A DNA stretch of 64,000 nt, from the NCBI RefSeq assembly GCF_029144185.1, contig NZ_CP110232.1:2004164-2068163 (forward strand). Reading direction: 5' to 3'. Origin of the DNA: Vagococcus intermedius. Lineage in GTDB: Bacteria; Bacillota; Bacilli; Lactobacillales; Vagococcaceae. Under the pieces are notes generated by a model. It did not search any database. It was not told the origin of the DNA and was given only the letters and a program-made list of their open reading frames with translations. Below, in pieces: positions 63,270 to 64,000 of this stretch. A program made the position numbers and the translations under genes. The first letter of the stretch is position 1. Each line of letters opens with the position of its first letter.

Positions 63270-64000
63270 ACATCCCTGGATCATAGAAGTTACCTAAAAT
63301 TTTGACATTATCCGCAATACTTACAAAAGCACTTGGATCGGCATCTTCCATCGCATCTTCTAATGAATGCATCTCGTAACGCGTAATAACAGTAAATAAA
63401 ATCGTTTTTTTATCATGCTTGAATGCTCCCTCAGCATCATTGATGATTGTAATGCCACGACGTAAACGGTCCTGAACACTTTCGATAACAGCTTCTGGTT
63501 TATTGGTAATAATCATGACTTGCATTTTTTGTTGTTTAGTAAAAACCAAATCAGTAACTTTCCCTGTCACAAAGATTGACAACAAACTATAAAAAGAATA
63601 CTGCCAGCCAAATAAATAACCTGCTGTAAAAGCAATCATCCCATTTAAAATCGTGTTAATCGCCCCAACATTTCGACCAGTTGCTTGACGAATCGTAATA
63701 CTAATGATATCTAAACCACCAGATGAAATTCCATTTTTTAAGGCTAAGCCGATTGCAAAACCATTAATTGCCCCACCAAAAATTGCACAAATAATCGGGT
63801 CATTGGTTAACGTTGTTACCGGAACTAACTGAATAGCAACCGTTGCTAACGTGACTGTGATAAATGTGAAAATTGTAAATTTTTTGCTTATTTTTCGCCA
63901 GGCTACAATGAACAAAGGGATATTAAGCGCGTAATAGATAACAGAAACTGGAGGCTCTTGACCTAACCATTTCCCCATCACAGTGGTAACAATTTGGGCA
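63268..64000 (-). CDS. YitT-family membrane protein, 5' end outside the window
   Basis: At least 244 C-terminal residues of a YitT/DUF161 protein (families usually run 270-290 aa). The frame stays open to the window edge, with AQIVTTVMGKW before the first internal start, so the true start lies beyond 64000. About four to five membrane helices are followed by the soluble DUF2179 domain (VMIITNKPEAVIESVQDRLRRGITI...). The function is not established. Confidence 0.88.
   Translation of the reverse strand, partial: AQIVTTVMGKWLGQEPPVSVIYYALNIPLFIVAWRKISKKFTIFTFITVTLATVAIQLVPVTTLTNDPIICAIFGGAINGFAIGLALKNGISSGGLDIISITIRQATGRNVGAINTILNGMIAFTAGYLFGWQYSFYSLLSIFVTGKVTDLVFTKQQKMQVMIITNKPEAVIESVQDRLRRGITIINDAEGAFKHDKKTILFTVITRYEMHSLEDAMEDADPSAFVSIADNVKILGNFYDPGM

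Overview
The window comes from a low-GC Gram-positive bacterium of the order Lactobacillales, most likely near Enterococcus or Vagococcus (inference from gene content and order; no rRNA is present to confirm it). Supporting points are AAGGAGG-type ribosome binding sites, AT-rich intergenic DNA, a class A sortase, a PASTA-domain Ser/Thr kinase with its phosphatase, a tRNA-sensing T-box, Mini-III RNase, Rae1 and Veg. Nearly all genes are on the minus strand. I see no tRNA, rRNA, CRISPR array, insertion sequence or prophage.

Block 1 (about 0-32.7 kb, minus) follows the order known from Bacillus subtilis: yloC-gmk-rpoZ-priA-def-fmt-rsmB-stp-prkC-rsgA-rpe-thiN, then asp23-like yloU, fakA-like yloV, recG, plsX, acpP, and finally rnc-smc. 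rpmB sits inside it on the plus strand with its own promoter. Between acpP and rnc, genes that are usually neighbours, lie a complete peptide ABC transporter operon (oppDFBCA) and a tandem aspartase/fumarase pair.

Block 2 (32.7-42.4 kb) is a set of short transcription units: a PC4-like YdbC protein, a patatin-type lipase with an unusual N-terminal domain, AcpS, a DEAD-box helicase with an RGG-rich tail, MurF and Ddl, a sortase A, a DUF188 protein and two unrecognised proteins.

Block 3 (42.4-52.3 kb, minus) is the dut-radA-yacL-ispF-gltX-(T-box)-cysS-mrnC-rlmB-yacP-sigH neighbourhood, lacking the disA, ispD and cysE found there in B. subtilis. The cysS T-box carries a UGC specifier and a UGGA acceptor-binding bulge, both matching tRNA-Cys.

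Block 4 (52.4-54.8 kb) is a persulfide-stress operon: a rhodanese, a CoA-disulfide reductase-rhodanese fusion and a CstR-type repressor. The promoter has a perfect GC-centred palindrome filling its -10/-35 spacer.

Block 5 (54.8-64 kb) holds an M42 aminopeptidase and a LysR regulator that converge on one 26-bp palindrome, a histidine phosphatase, a SNF2 helicase, a PlsC acyltransferase, a yabB-yazA-like pair and the end of a YitT-family membrane protein. The 519-bp gap between the phosphatase and the SNF2 gene holds two convergent structured elements. One is a candidate small RNA that shows CCUCC and UCCC motifs in hairpin loops and ends in a strong terminator. The other is a structured RNA or long 3' UTR on the minus strand. 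These are the best candidates here for something undescribed.
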